DNA of 13,352 nt, from positions 1-13,352 of the forward strand of contig JADLGS010000028.1 in the NCBI GenBank assembly GCA_020849205.1, in the 5' to 3' direction. A program made the translations under genes and the position numbers. The notes under the pieces were generated by a model. That model was given only the letters and a program-made list of their open reading frames with translations. It was not told the DNA's origin and made no database searches. This DNA comes from Candidatus Falkowiibacteriota bacterium. Lineage in GTDB: Bacteria > Patescibacteriota > Patescibacteriia > CAIXNZ01 > JADLGS01. This document shows, in pieces, positions 6,116-11,116 of the stretch (its first letter is position 1; each line of letters starts with the position of its first letter).

Positions 6116-6883
6116 ATGAAAACATTTTTAATTTACATAACAACTTTTTCTATTATTCTTACGCCCCTGTCCTCTGAAGCTTTAGCGAAAGAGGAATTCT
6201 CATTCGTAAAAGCAAATGATGTTCTTGTGATTGATAATGATAATGATGGACTCACTGATCTACAAGAACTGCATGAGTTTGGAACTGATCCAGTTCTTGC
6301 TGACACTGATGGTGATGGATATCGTGACGGAGTTGAAATTGAAAATTTATATTCCCCACGTTACAAAAACAAGCTACTTTCTGAGGTGGACTCTGATAAA
6401 GATGGGGTTAATGATTTGTGGGAGTTGCGCCTTGGTTCTCATATGCTCTTATCGGATACTGATGGTGATGGAGTGAGTGATAGTGAAGAAATCGAACTAG
6501 GTTATATGCCAACGCGTGGTGATGTTGTAGTAAAAAAACGAATCGAGGTTGATATCAATAACTATACTATGAGTTATTATCATGGTGATGTTTTACTTGA
6601 AAAGATCGCGGTATCAACTGGTAAGAAGGGGTGGGAGACGCCAAAAGGATCGTTTAGCATCAAAAACAAAGTTGATTACAAAAATTATTTTAATCATCCC
6701 AACACTCCTTATAATCTTGAATTTGCTTTTAGTAAGGGGTGGAGGATTTACATTCACACAGCTTCATGGCACAATGAGTTTGGAAAAAAGAATATGTCTA
6801 CGGGTTGCGTAAACGTCCCCGAAGCAAAAATGAAAGAAATTTATGCTTGGGCAACGGTGGGCACCTCGGTGAATGTGTTTTAA
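6116..6883 (+). CDS. Exported L,D-transpeptidase (YkuD) with thrombospondin type 3 calcium-binding repeats
   Basis: 255 residues. An N-terminal signal peptide (about 1-24, ending SSEALA) sends it to the envelope. Four thrombospondin type 3/EF-hand-like Asp motifs follow: DNDNDGLTD (40-48), DTDGDGYRD (63-71), DSDKDGVND (92-100) and DTDGDGVSD (114-122), expected to bind calcium. The C-terminal YkuD domain (about 140-255) carries the catalytic set: His214 in YIHT and STGCVN with Ser228 and Cys231, spaced 17 residues from the His. This family forms 3-3 peptidoglycan cross-links or attaches proteins to peptidoglycan. TTG codons upstream fall inside the leader hairpin, so ATG 6116 is the start; there is no Shine-Dalgarno site. 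It appears monocistronic. No clear terminator follows, only the REP-like element at 6890. Confidence 0.9.
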   Translation: MKTFLIYITTFSIILTPLSSEALAKEEFSFVKANDVLVIDNDNDGLTDLQELHEFGTDPVLADTDGDGYRDGVEIENLYSPRYKNKLLSEVDSDKDGVNDLWELRLGSHMLLSDTDGDGVSDSEEIELGYMPTRGDVVVKKRIEVDINNYTMSYYHGDVLLEKIAVSTGKKGWETPKGSFSIKNKVDYKNYFNHPNTPYNLEFAFSKGWRIYIHTASWHNEFGKKNMSTGCVNVPEAKMKEIYAWATVGTSVNVF

Positions 6884-6889
6884 GAGTAG

Positions 6890-6920
6890 CGTCATTCAGA
6901 GGGCTTTGCCCGAAGAATCT
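6890..6920. repeat. REP-like short inverted repeat
   Basis: CGTCATTC...GGGC-TTT-GCCC...GAAGAATCT: a GGGC/GCCC hairpin (6901-6904/6908-6911) flanked by the halves CATTC and GAAT. It closely resembles the CATTCTGAG...GAAGAATCT repetitive phrase I know from many bacterial intergenic regions. There is no T-run, so it is a poor terminator. Confidence 0.5.
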
Positions 6921-6924
6921 ATAA

Positions 6925-6954
6925 TTGTACGCACCTCTTTTTATAACTTATAAA
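6925..6954 (+). promoter_or_regulatory. Promoter giving a leaderless ferredoxin mRNA
   Basis: TTGTAC (6925-6930), 18-bp spacer, TATAAA (6949-6954). The ATG at 6961 is 7 nt after the -10 box, as for pilB. Confidence 0.6.
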
Positions 6955-6960
6955 ATTAGT

Positions 6961-7251
6961 ATGTCTCAAGTACAATACAAAATTCTCTTCAAACGCCCAA
7001 TGTGTATCGGCGCTTTAGCATGTTCTGCGATTGATCCTCAAATTTGGGAGGAAACGCCTGATGGCAAAGTCTCAATTATCGGTGGACAAAAAGTGTATGA
7101 TGAGAATGGTGAAATCAAAGAAGAATTTATCATCCTCGACGAACTCGCTGACGCGCGCATGGATGGCGCAATGAGCTGTCCCGTGCTAGCAATTGAAATA
7201 TATAAGTTAATTGATGGGGAGGTTACGGAGAAGTTATATCCAAAAGAGTAA
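6961..7251 (+). CDS. Single-cluster ferredoxin, [3Fe-4S] type
   Basis: 96 residues. The motif CIGALACSAIDPQIWE places Cys15 and Cys21 with Ala18 in between, and SCPVLAI places Cys73. This is the CxxxxxC...CP pattern of small monocluster ferredoxins in which the second Cys of the usual CxxCxxC is missing, implying a [3Fe-4S] cluster rather than [4Fe-4S]. Such proteins shuttle single electrons; the partner here is unknown. The loop between the cluster halves is longer than usual and acidic (DENGEIKEEFIILDELADARMDGA). The start is ATG 6961, directly placed by the -10 box. The gene stands alone between two REP-like repeats. Residue ligation is inferred from the family pattern. Confidence 0.75.
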   Translation: MSQVQYKILFKRPMCIGALACSAIDPQIWEETPDGKVSIIGGQKVYDENGEIKEEFIILDELADARMDGAMSCPVLAIEIYKLIDGEVTEKLYPKE

Positions 7252-7253
7252 GA

Positions 7254-7370
7254 TGATTCACGGATTCGCAGAACACGAATATAATAAACAGTAAAAACGT
7301 TATTAAATTTATTAAATAACGTTTTTTTATTTTCAATTCCAATCAGTGGATCCGTGTAATCTGTGAATCA
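7254..7370. repeat. Imperfect inverted repeat enclosing a terminator (REP/MITE-like)
   Basis: TGATTCACGGATT (7254-7266) plus ACACGAAT (about 7273-7280) mirrors ATCCGTGT-AATCTGTGAATCA (7350-7370); the left arm has an insertion of about 6 nt. The terminator stem at 7293-7326 sits in the middle. ATCCGTGTAATCTGTG is a phrase I recall from dispersed intergenic repeats in other bacteria, so this may be a small non-autonomous or REP-type element. There are no target-site duplications that I can see. Confidence 0.5.
7293..7328 (+). terminator. Intrinsic terminator of the ferredoxin gene
   Basis: Perfect 12-bp stem AAAAACGTTATT (7293-7304) with AATAACGTTTTT (7315-7326), 10-nt loop, continuing T-run. 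Confidence 0.85.
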
Positions 7371-7378
7371 CGCCAAGG

Positions 7379-7407
7379 TTGACTTTTTCCTCTACATAGA
7401 GTAGTAT
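7379..7407 (+). promoter_or_regulatory. Promoter of the 87-aa membrane protein
   Basis: TTGACT (7379-7384), 17-bp spacer, TAGTAT (7402-7407). Expected start near 7414, leaving a ~48-nt leader. Confidence 0.65.
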
Positions 7408-7411
7408 CCTT

Positions 7412-7447
7412 GGGCCTTAGGGCATCAAAGGTCCATTAATTAACCCC
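7412..7447 (+). promoter_or_regulatory. Folded 5' leader, possible pseudoknot
   Basis: GGGCCTT (7412-7418) pairs with AAGGTCC (7428-7434), including one G-U, around a 9-nt loop containing GGG (7420-7422). That GGG could pair with CCC in 7444-7447 to make a small H-type pseudoknot just before the start codon. This is from pairing by eye only. Confidence 0.3.
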
Positions 7448-7461
7448 ATAAAAACATACAT

Positions 7462-7725
7462 ATGAGCTTAATTTTAGTAGGTTTTCTTGAAATGCTCATC
7501 GTTACGGTTTGGACAAAAACTGTATCGGAGACGCAGGTGGTTGCGAGTGGAGTTGCGACTCTTGTTCATGTCATGGTCTGGTATTACGTTATTCAACGTC
7601 TTATGACCGACATTAACAACTGGCAAATCGCCCTTATGTATGCAATTGGTTGCGCGCTTGGTACCGTTATTACAACTCAGTACTATAAGTACAAGCAAAC
7701 GACACAGGTTGCAACAGAAAAATAA
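7462..7725 (+). CDS. Small membrane protein resembling UPF0316/DUF5698 N-terminal region
   Basis: 87 residues with three hydrophobic segments (about 2-17, 26-45, 54-71). The pattern of a variable first helix, then VATLVHVMVWYYVIQRL, then NNWQIALMYAIGCALGT, is like the DUF5698 domain of UPF0316 (YebE-like) proteins, but the C-terminal DUF2179 domain present in those proteins is absent. The function is unknown. The C-terminus (YKYKQTTQVATEK) is polar. There is no Shine-Dalgarno site; the leader may fold. It is monocistronic, apart from a possible 13-codon ORF directly after it, and closed by the terminator at 7770. Confidence 0.7.
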   Translation: MSLILVGFLEMLIVTVWTKTVSETQVVASGVATLVHVMVWYYVIQRLMTDINNWQIALMYAIGCALGTVITTQYYKYKQTTQVATEK

Positions 7726-7769
7726 AGATATGACTAACACGATTGAACCGGAAGGTTGTCAGTGTTCAT

Positions 7770-7811
7770 AAAACATCGATGAAAAGAGAAAGTCATCGAT
7801 GTTTTGTTTTT
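7770..7811 (+). terminator. Intrinsic terminator
   Basis: Perfect 13-bp stem AAAACATCGATGA (7770-7782) with TCATCGATGTTTT (7793-7805), then GTTTTT. Confidence 0.85.
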
Positions 7812-7814
7812 AAA

Positions 7815-7843
7815 CAAAAAACCGCGCCATTGTGTGACGCGGT
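7815..7843 (-). terminator. Intrinsic terminator, minus strand
   Basis: 9-bp stem (plus 7821-7829 with 7835-7843, one G-U) and a six-base T-run on the minus strand (plus A-run 7815-7820). It closes the 178-aa gene and lies back to back with the plus-strand terminator at 7770. Confidence 0.8.
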
Positions 7844-7850
7844 GCGTAAA

Positions 7851-8387
7851 CTAAAGATAATATGCGCTTTGTAAAAACGCAACAAATTGAAGGCACGCAG
7901 GACTTTGTGTTTCAAGAAATTTTTGTTGCAGGTGGCTGAGGCAAATATTAAGTTGCGCGTCATTGAATTGGTTAATCAATGGACGCAGCTCAACTTTCCA
8001 TTCTTCTTGAAGCAAGAGAGTTAGAATTCCTGGGTTTGTGTCTTTAATATATTCAATAAACCCGCTAATATTTTTTGTTCTTATGAGCGGTTTTACCACC
8101 TTAATGAGTGTCGAATTGATTTTAAACTGTTTTGTCTCACATTCTACTACAAAATTTTCTATTTTTTGTTTCAGGTCGGTGACCTGTTGAGTATTAAACG
8201 TATTTTCTTTTTCTGCTTGACGCAAAACAGTAAGCAAATCGACGACATTTTTTACCGACATTTCAGAGTGCATCTTTTGAAATGTATCAAAATATCTTGG
8301 CGCGCTAAAAGGCTGATCAGTTGTCGCTACTCCTATCACATGCAGAATAAATTCTGCTTTTGACATGGCATCGATGTCATCACTCAT
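7851..8387 (-). CDS. Hypothetical protein, 178 aa, helical
   Basis: Unrecognised. An AAGGAG Shine-Dalgarno site 7 nt before the ATG at 8387 fixes the start. The sequence reads as a soluble, mostly alpha-helical protein with heptad-like stretches (for example NVVDLLTVLRQAEKENTF and QQVTDLKQKIENFVVE), no signal peptide and no membrane segment. The C-terminal half, rich in Leu/Gln/Phe, could be a short helical-repeat array. No catalytic motif is visible; Cys residues are scattered. It is monocistronic, with a perfect inverted repeat in its promoter region (8411-8436) and its own terminator. Function unknown. Confidence 0.75.
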   Translation of the reverse strand: MSDDIDAMSKAEFILHVIGVATTDQPFSAPRYFDTFQKMHSEMSVKNVVDLLTVLRQAEKENTFNTQQVTDLKQKIENFVVECETKQFKINSTLIKVVKPLIRTKNISGFIEYIKDTNPGILTLLLQEEWKVELRPLINQFNDAQLNICLSHLQQKFLETQSPACLQFVAFLQSAYYL

Positions 8388-8410
8388 CTAAGACTCCTTA
8401 TGTATCATGG

Positions 8411-8436
8411 TGCGATATAACAATAGATATATCGCA
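8411..8436. promoter_or_regulatory. Perfect 9-bp inverted repeat, candidate operator
   Basis: TGCGATATA (8411-8419) and TATATCGCA (8428-8436) with an 8-bp spacer, 24 bp upstream of the 178-aa gene. The proximal arm contains a -10-like TATATC with TGT before it on the minus strand, so a protein bound here would cover the promoter. No T-run follows, so it is not a terminator. Confidence 0.5.
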
Positions 8437-8521
8437 TCAACGATAAAAAAGCAAGTAGTAGTTGCATAATTTTACTTTTCCTGTAAACTTGAATCAGTTT
8501 GTTCTCAAGGAGTGTGACTCT

Positions 8522-9193
8522 ATGCAACAATTTGCCTGCAAAGCTATTGGCTTTGATCTTGATGGAACGCTTGTTGATACGGAACGAATGCACTACGAAA
8601 TCTATAAACACGCGATGCGTAAACACGGAAAGGACTTGCCTTTTGAAGTGTATCGACAGATGTGTGGAATGAGTGGGCTCGATGGAGCGAAGTTTCTCAT
8701 TCAACACTTTAAACTAGATTTTGATCCGCAAGAATTTGATCCGCTTAAGGATTATGATTCTGGTGAGATTTTTAATAACTCACGCATTGAACCGATGCTT
8801 TTTGCGGATACTGTTTTGGCAGGGTGTGCTCAAGATGATGTTCCGTTTTATGTTGTTACCTCATCGCCGTTTGATGTAGCAATCAAGAAATTGAACAAAG
8901 CGCGTTTAACGGGTTTTGTAGGTAATCGATTGGTTACGCCATCGATGGGTTTGCGAAGCAAGCCTCATCCTGATATGTATCTCAAAGCCGTAGAGTTGTT
9001 AAAGATTGAACCAAACGAGTTGTATGCAATTGAAGATTCAGCTCTTGGTGTTGCTTCTGCGATTTCCGCTGGGTGTTACTGTGTTGCAGTGCCTTCGATG
9101 TACACGCAACAGCAGGATTTTTCTGGAGCGTATCACACCTTTCGTGATATTCGCGAAGCAGTTTCTCATTTTCATCGCAGCTCTCCCCGGTGA
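8522..9193 (+). CDS. HAD-superfamily hydrolase, beta-phosphoglucomutase-like
   Basis: 223 residues. All four HAD motifs are visible: I, FDLDGTLVDTE with nucleophile Asp12 and Asp14; II, VVTSS (Thr113-Ser115); III, Lys147 in SKPHPD; IV, EDS (171-173) with the acidic magnesium ligands. A helical cap occupies about residues 20-90. The DxDGTLxDTE start and GVASAISAG after motif IV place it with the beta-phosphoglucomutase/sugar-phosphatase subfamily; the substrate cannot be read from sequence. AAGGAG 8 nt before ATG 8522 decides the start over the ATG at 8462. Its message probably runs through the structured region to the terminator at 9355. Confidence 0.9.
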   Translation: MQQFACKAIGFDLDGTLVDTERMHYEIYKHAMRKHGKDLPFEVYRQMCGMSGLDGAKFLIQHFKLDFDPQEFDPLKDYDSGEIFNNSRIEPMLFADTVLAGCAQDDVPFYVVTSSPFDVAIKKLNKARLTGFVGNRLVTPSMGLRSKPHPDMYLKAVELLKIEPNELYAIEDSALGVASAISAGCYCVAVPSMYTQQQDFSGAYHTFRDIREAVSHFHRSSPR

Positions 9194-9380
9194 GTACCAT
9201 CGGTCCAAGCGAAACAAGAGGCGATGCCTCTCACAAGGTACCTCCCATCTGCCTGTTGTTTTGCGACTCGTCGTAAGCGTATGGTGTGTTTTCTCCTTTC
9301 CCGCAATTCATGCGTGACGAGATAGTCGGCATCATCACATGGTGGCCGGCGACTGAGCAGTCGAAAGACTGCTCTTTTTT
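9194..9380 (+). ncRNA. Candidate structured RNA or long structured 3' UTR
   Basis: There is no convincing coding frame, and the stretch is visibly more GC-rich than its neighbours. Plus-strand pairings nest into one long irregular hairpin: CCATC/GGTGG (9245-9249/9341-9345), TGCC/GGCA (9250-9253/9328-9331), CTCGTC/GACGAG (9267-9272/9316-9321), CGTATG/CATGCG (9278-9283/9309-9314). A 5' arm is closed by GTACC/GGTAC (9194-9198/9237-9241) around AGAGGC/GCCTCT (9217-9222/9226-9231). It ends in a terminator. I found no signal-recognition RNA loop, RNase P core or tmRNA end, so the family is unknown; no separate promoter is obvious. Confidence 0.4.
9355..9380 (+). terminator. Intrinsic terminator with GNRA loop
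   Basis: GAGCAGTC (9355-9362), GAAA loop, GACTGCTC (9367-9374), six T. It ends the HAD transcript and the structured region; the convergent recombinase gene stops just beyond. Confidence 0.9.
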
Positions 9381-9385
9381 GATCA

Positions 9386-10315
9386 TTATTTTTGTTCTTT
9401 GTTGTGAAACTTTTTGTAAATTTCTTTGAGTTGTCGATCGGTAACGTGTGTGTAGATTTGAGTTGTAGTGATTGACGAGTTTCCAAGCATTGTTTGTACG
9501 CTCCGAATATCAGCGCCGTTTTGCAGCAAGTCTGTTGCGAATGAATGACGCATAACATGAGGCGTGATTTTTTTGTTAACTCCAGCGATCATCGCCATTT
9601 TTTTGATCATGCGTTGAATCGATCGGGGAGTGAGTGGTTCTTCGTCACGCTTTTCGTCACGGCCTTTTTGAGCGCGATCATGCGCCACGAAGAGGTAAGG
9701 GCTTGTGTCGGTACGTTTGTCTAAGTAGTGCGCAACACTTGCCTTTGCTTGATTGCTCAAAAAAACGATACGTAATTTTGAACCTTTTCCTCGCACCGTA
9801 AATTCATCACGTGAAAGATTTACGTCTGATTTTTTTAGGTTACAAAGTTCTGATATACGAAGTCCCGTTGAAAAAAATAATTCTAAAATTGCTTTGTTGC
9901 GAAGTTTGATGATGCTGGGTGCCTCGTCTTTGTCGGGTGCTTCAAGGATGTGCTGGAGTTCGCTTCCTTCCATAAACTCAATTTGTCGCTGGGGCATTTT
10001 TGCAAGCTCGATTTTTTCTGCCGCAACTGTCTTGATGTCGCGTTTAGCAAGATACTTCAGAAGCGATCTAAGCGCAATGAGATGATAATTCTGAGTATTT
10101 TTTTTGAACGGTTCTCCGTTTTTATCGACTTGTCGATTAAGCCATAAGCGATACGCGCGAATTGCGTCATACGAAATTTTTTCTACATCTTTAATTTTTG
10201 ATTCGTTTGCAAAACGATGTAAATAAAAATGATAGTTCGTAATTGTTTTTTGCGAACGTCCTTTTTCTATTTCTAGATGCTCCAAAAACTCTCTAATCGC
10301 TGTTTCGATTTTCAT
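9386..10315 (-). CDS. Tyrosine recombinase, XerC/XerD-like
   Basis: 309 residues, a typical Xer length. The start MKIETAIREFLEHLEIEKG at 10315 gives the standard N-terminal core-binding SAM-like domain (about 1-95); the frame stays open for 40 more codons upstream, but that stretch crosses the promoter. The catalytic domain shows Arg153 (TGLRISEL), Lys177 (RGKGSK), His253 and Arg256 (HVMRHSFAT) and the nucleophile Tyr288 (IYTHV). The sixth position, His in the usual LGHSS motif, is Asn279 here. These enzymes resolve chromosome dimers at dif or integrate mobile DNA. No other phage or integron gene is adjacent, so a housekeeping Xer role is likelier. It ends against the convergent HAD/RNA terminator. 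Confidence 0.92.
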   Translation of the reverse strand: MKIETAIREFLEHLEIEKGRSQKTITNYHFYLHRFANESKIKDVEKISYDAIRAYRLWLNRQVDKNGEPFKKNTQNYHLIALRSLLKYLAKRDIKTVAAEKIELAKMPQRQIEFMEGSELQHILEAPDKDEAPSIIKLRNKAILELFFSTGLRISELCNLKKSDVNLSRDEFTVRGKGSKLRIVFLSNQAKASVAHYLDKRTDTSPYLFVAHDRAQKGRDEKRDEEPLTPRSIQRMIKKMAMIAGVNKKITPHVMRHSFATDLLQNGADIRSVQTMLGNSSITTTQIYTHVTDRQLKEIYKKFHNKEQK

Positions 10316-10334
10316 ATGTATTAAATCTTGTGTA

Positions 10335-10343
10335 ATTATAGCA
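10335..10343 (-). promoter_or_regulatory. Extended -10 promoter of the recombinase gene
   Basis: On the minus strand TGC-TATAAT (TATAAT at plus 10335-10340), no good -35. The leader is about 13 nt and lacks a Shine-Dalgarno site. Confidence 0.6.
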
Positions 10344-10360
10344 TATTGTACGACGCATAA

Positions 10361-10385
10361 GGTCTCGACTCCCGATTTCGAGACC
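10361..10385. promoter_or_regulatory. Perfect inverted repeat between divergent promoters
   Basis: GGTCTCGA (10361-10368) and TCGAGACC (10378-10385), 9-bp spacer. It lies 6 bp upstream of the TTGACA of the small-membrane-protein operon and on the -35 side of the recombinase promoter. It may be an operator for one or both; a recombination site is also possible. Confidence 0.5.
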
Positions 10386-10391
10386 GACCCA

Positions 10392-10420
10392 TTGACAACC
10401 ATCAAAAAATTTAGTAAAGT
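10392..10420 (+). promoter_or_regulatory. Promoter of the small-membrane-protein operon
   Basis: Consensus TTGACA (10392-10397), 17-bp spacer, TAAAGT (10415-10420). Start expected near 10427. Confidence 0.7.
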
Positions 10421-10458
10421 GTAGGCCTTGTACATTTTTTTACCATGGAGGTAAACAC

Positions 10459-10581
10459 ATGAGTCACAATATTGAGGTTATTTCTGCTCGAGGTGTTGCG
10501 GTTCTAGTATTGCTGGGCGCTTTGGTGCTCACAGTCAAAGGAATTTCGCACGCCAAGCAATCATTGTCTGCGCGGAGATAG
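10459..10581 (+). CDS. Single-pass membrane microprotein, 40 aa
   Basis: ATG 10459 to TAG 10579-10581, preceded by GGAGG (10447-10451) 7 nt upstream. It reads MSHNIEVISARG, then one hydrophobic helix (about residues 12-27, VAVLVLLGALVLTV), then a basic tail (HAKQSLSARR). The charge distribution suggests a cytosolic C-terminus. It is the first gene of a three-gene unit of tiny membrane proteins; the next ATG follows its stop by 1 nt. The ribosome site is inside a small hairpin, TTTACC/GGTAAA. No family recognised. A strong promoter, a good ribosome site and tight coupling to the next ORF support it. Confidence 0.6.
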   Translation: MSHNIEVISARGVAVLVLLGALVLTVKGISHAKQSLSARR

Positions 10582-10582
10582 T

Positions 10583-10720
10583 ATGACTACAGCGCTGACA
10601 GTTCTTGCAGTTGCATTTGGAGTCGTTTTTGCGGGAGGGATTGGATTTCGAATTTTAATCATTCGCGTGCGAACATTGATACCATATGATGACGAGGTGG
10701 TGCTTGAGTTCCCATCGTGA
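10583..10720 (+). CDS. Single-pass membrane microprotein, 45 aa
   Basis: ATG 10583 to TGA 10718-10720, starting 1 nt after the previous stop (TAGTATG), an arrangement typical of translational coupling. It has an N-terminal hydrophobic helix (about residues 4-28, LTVLAVAFGVVFAGGIGFRILII) with glycine pairs, then a basic turn (RVR) and an acidic C-terminal tail (YDDEVVLEFPS). It may pair with the 40-residue neighbour or the larger downstream protein in the membrane. Not recognised. Confidence 0.55.
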   Translation: MTTALTVLAVAFGVVFAGGIGFRILIIRVRTLIPYDDEVVLEFPS

Positions 10721-10742
10721 CATACCGTATTTCGAATTCTCG

Positions 10743-11021
10743 ATGCTCGTAGCTGGATATAGTTTGTCGCATGGTATTCTTATGCGACATGCTAATCCTA
10801 CTCTGGATGAATTTCTGTTATGGATGGCATGTGGTGTTATCAACCTCATGTTTATCTGGTATCTCATGGTTAAGGATCGACGTGGTCTTGTGTATTACAT
10901 AGGACCGCTTCGCATGTTAATTGCGGGCGCGTTACTTGTTTACATTTCGCCATTTATCGCGCTTTGTGCGTTGTTCTTGTTACTTCGTTATCAACGAAGT
11001 CAACGGTATCTTACTTTTTAG
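10743..11021 (+). CDS. Small membrane protein, 92 aa
   Basis: Last gene of the microprotein operon. ATG 10743, 22 nt after the preceding stop, is preferred; an upstream ATG at 10686 would add 19 polar residues and overlap the 45-codon ORF by 35 nt. Neither has a Shine-Dalgarno site. Hydrophobic helices lie at about residues 24-43 and 58-82, separated by a charged loop (VKDRRG), and the tail is basic (RYQRSQRYLTF). Not recognised. The terminator begins right after the TAG. Confidence 0.6.
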   Translation: MLVAGYSLSHGILMRHANPTLDEFLLWMACGVINLMFIWYLMVKDRRGLVYYIGPLRMLIAGALLVYISPFIALCALFLLLRYQRSQRYLTF

Positions 11022-11050
11022 AGCGTTTTGGTTACCCAAAACGCTTTTTT
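11022..11050 (+). terminator. Intrinsic terminator
   Basis: AGCGTTTTGG (11022-11031), loop TTAC, CCAAAACGCT (11036-11045), then T-run. It ends the microprotein operon. Confidence 0.9.
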
Positions 11051-11057
11051 ATTTACG

Positions 11058-11086
11058 TTGACAATAAAGGTATAGTTTGTTATTAT
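11058..11086 (+). promoter_or_regulatory. Promoter of the toxin-antitoxin operon
   Basis: TTGACA (11058-11063), 17-bp spacer, TATTAT (11081-11086). Start expected near 11093, inside the palindromic operator. Confidence 0.8.
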
Positions 11087-11088
11087 GA

Positions 11089-11109
11089 GTGTATTACATT
11101 GTAATACAC
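11089..11109. promoter_or_regulatory. Perfect 21-bp palindromic operator
   Basis: GTGTATTACA (11089-11098), central T, TGTAATACAC (11100-11109). It covers the transcription start 2 bp after the -10 box. Ribbon-helix-helix antitoxins bind such palindromes to repress their own operon, and the adjacent gene encodes one. Confidence 0.75.
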
Positions 11110-11116
11110 ATACTAT

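Noticed and set aside
7730..7771. 13-codon ORF (MTNTIEPEGCQCS) 4 nt after the 87-aa membrane protein gene
   Set aside because: The CxC ending is intriguing, but there is no ribosome site and its length is within chance; the stop overlaps the terminator stem. Not listed as a gene.
9194..9354. Signal-recognition RNA, RNase P RNA or tmRNA in the structured region
   Set aside because: I looked on both strands for the GGAAGGAAGCAG-like SRP loop, the RNase P GAGGAAAGTCC motif and a CCA-ended tmRNA arm and found none.
9172..9558. Minus-strand open frame across the HAD end and structured region
   Set aside because: Overlaps the recombinase C-terminus in another frame, has no ribosome site, and crosses a terminator and helices.
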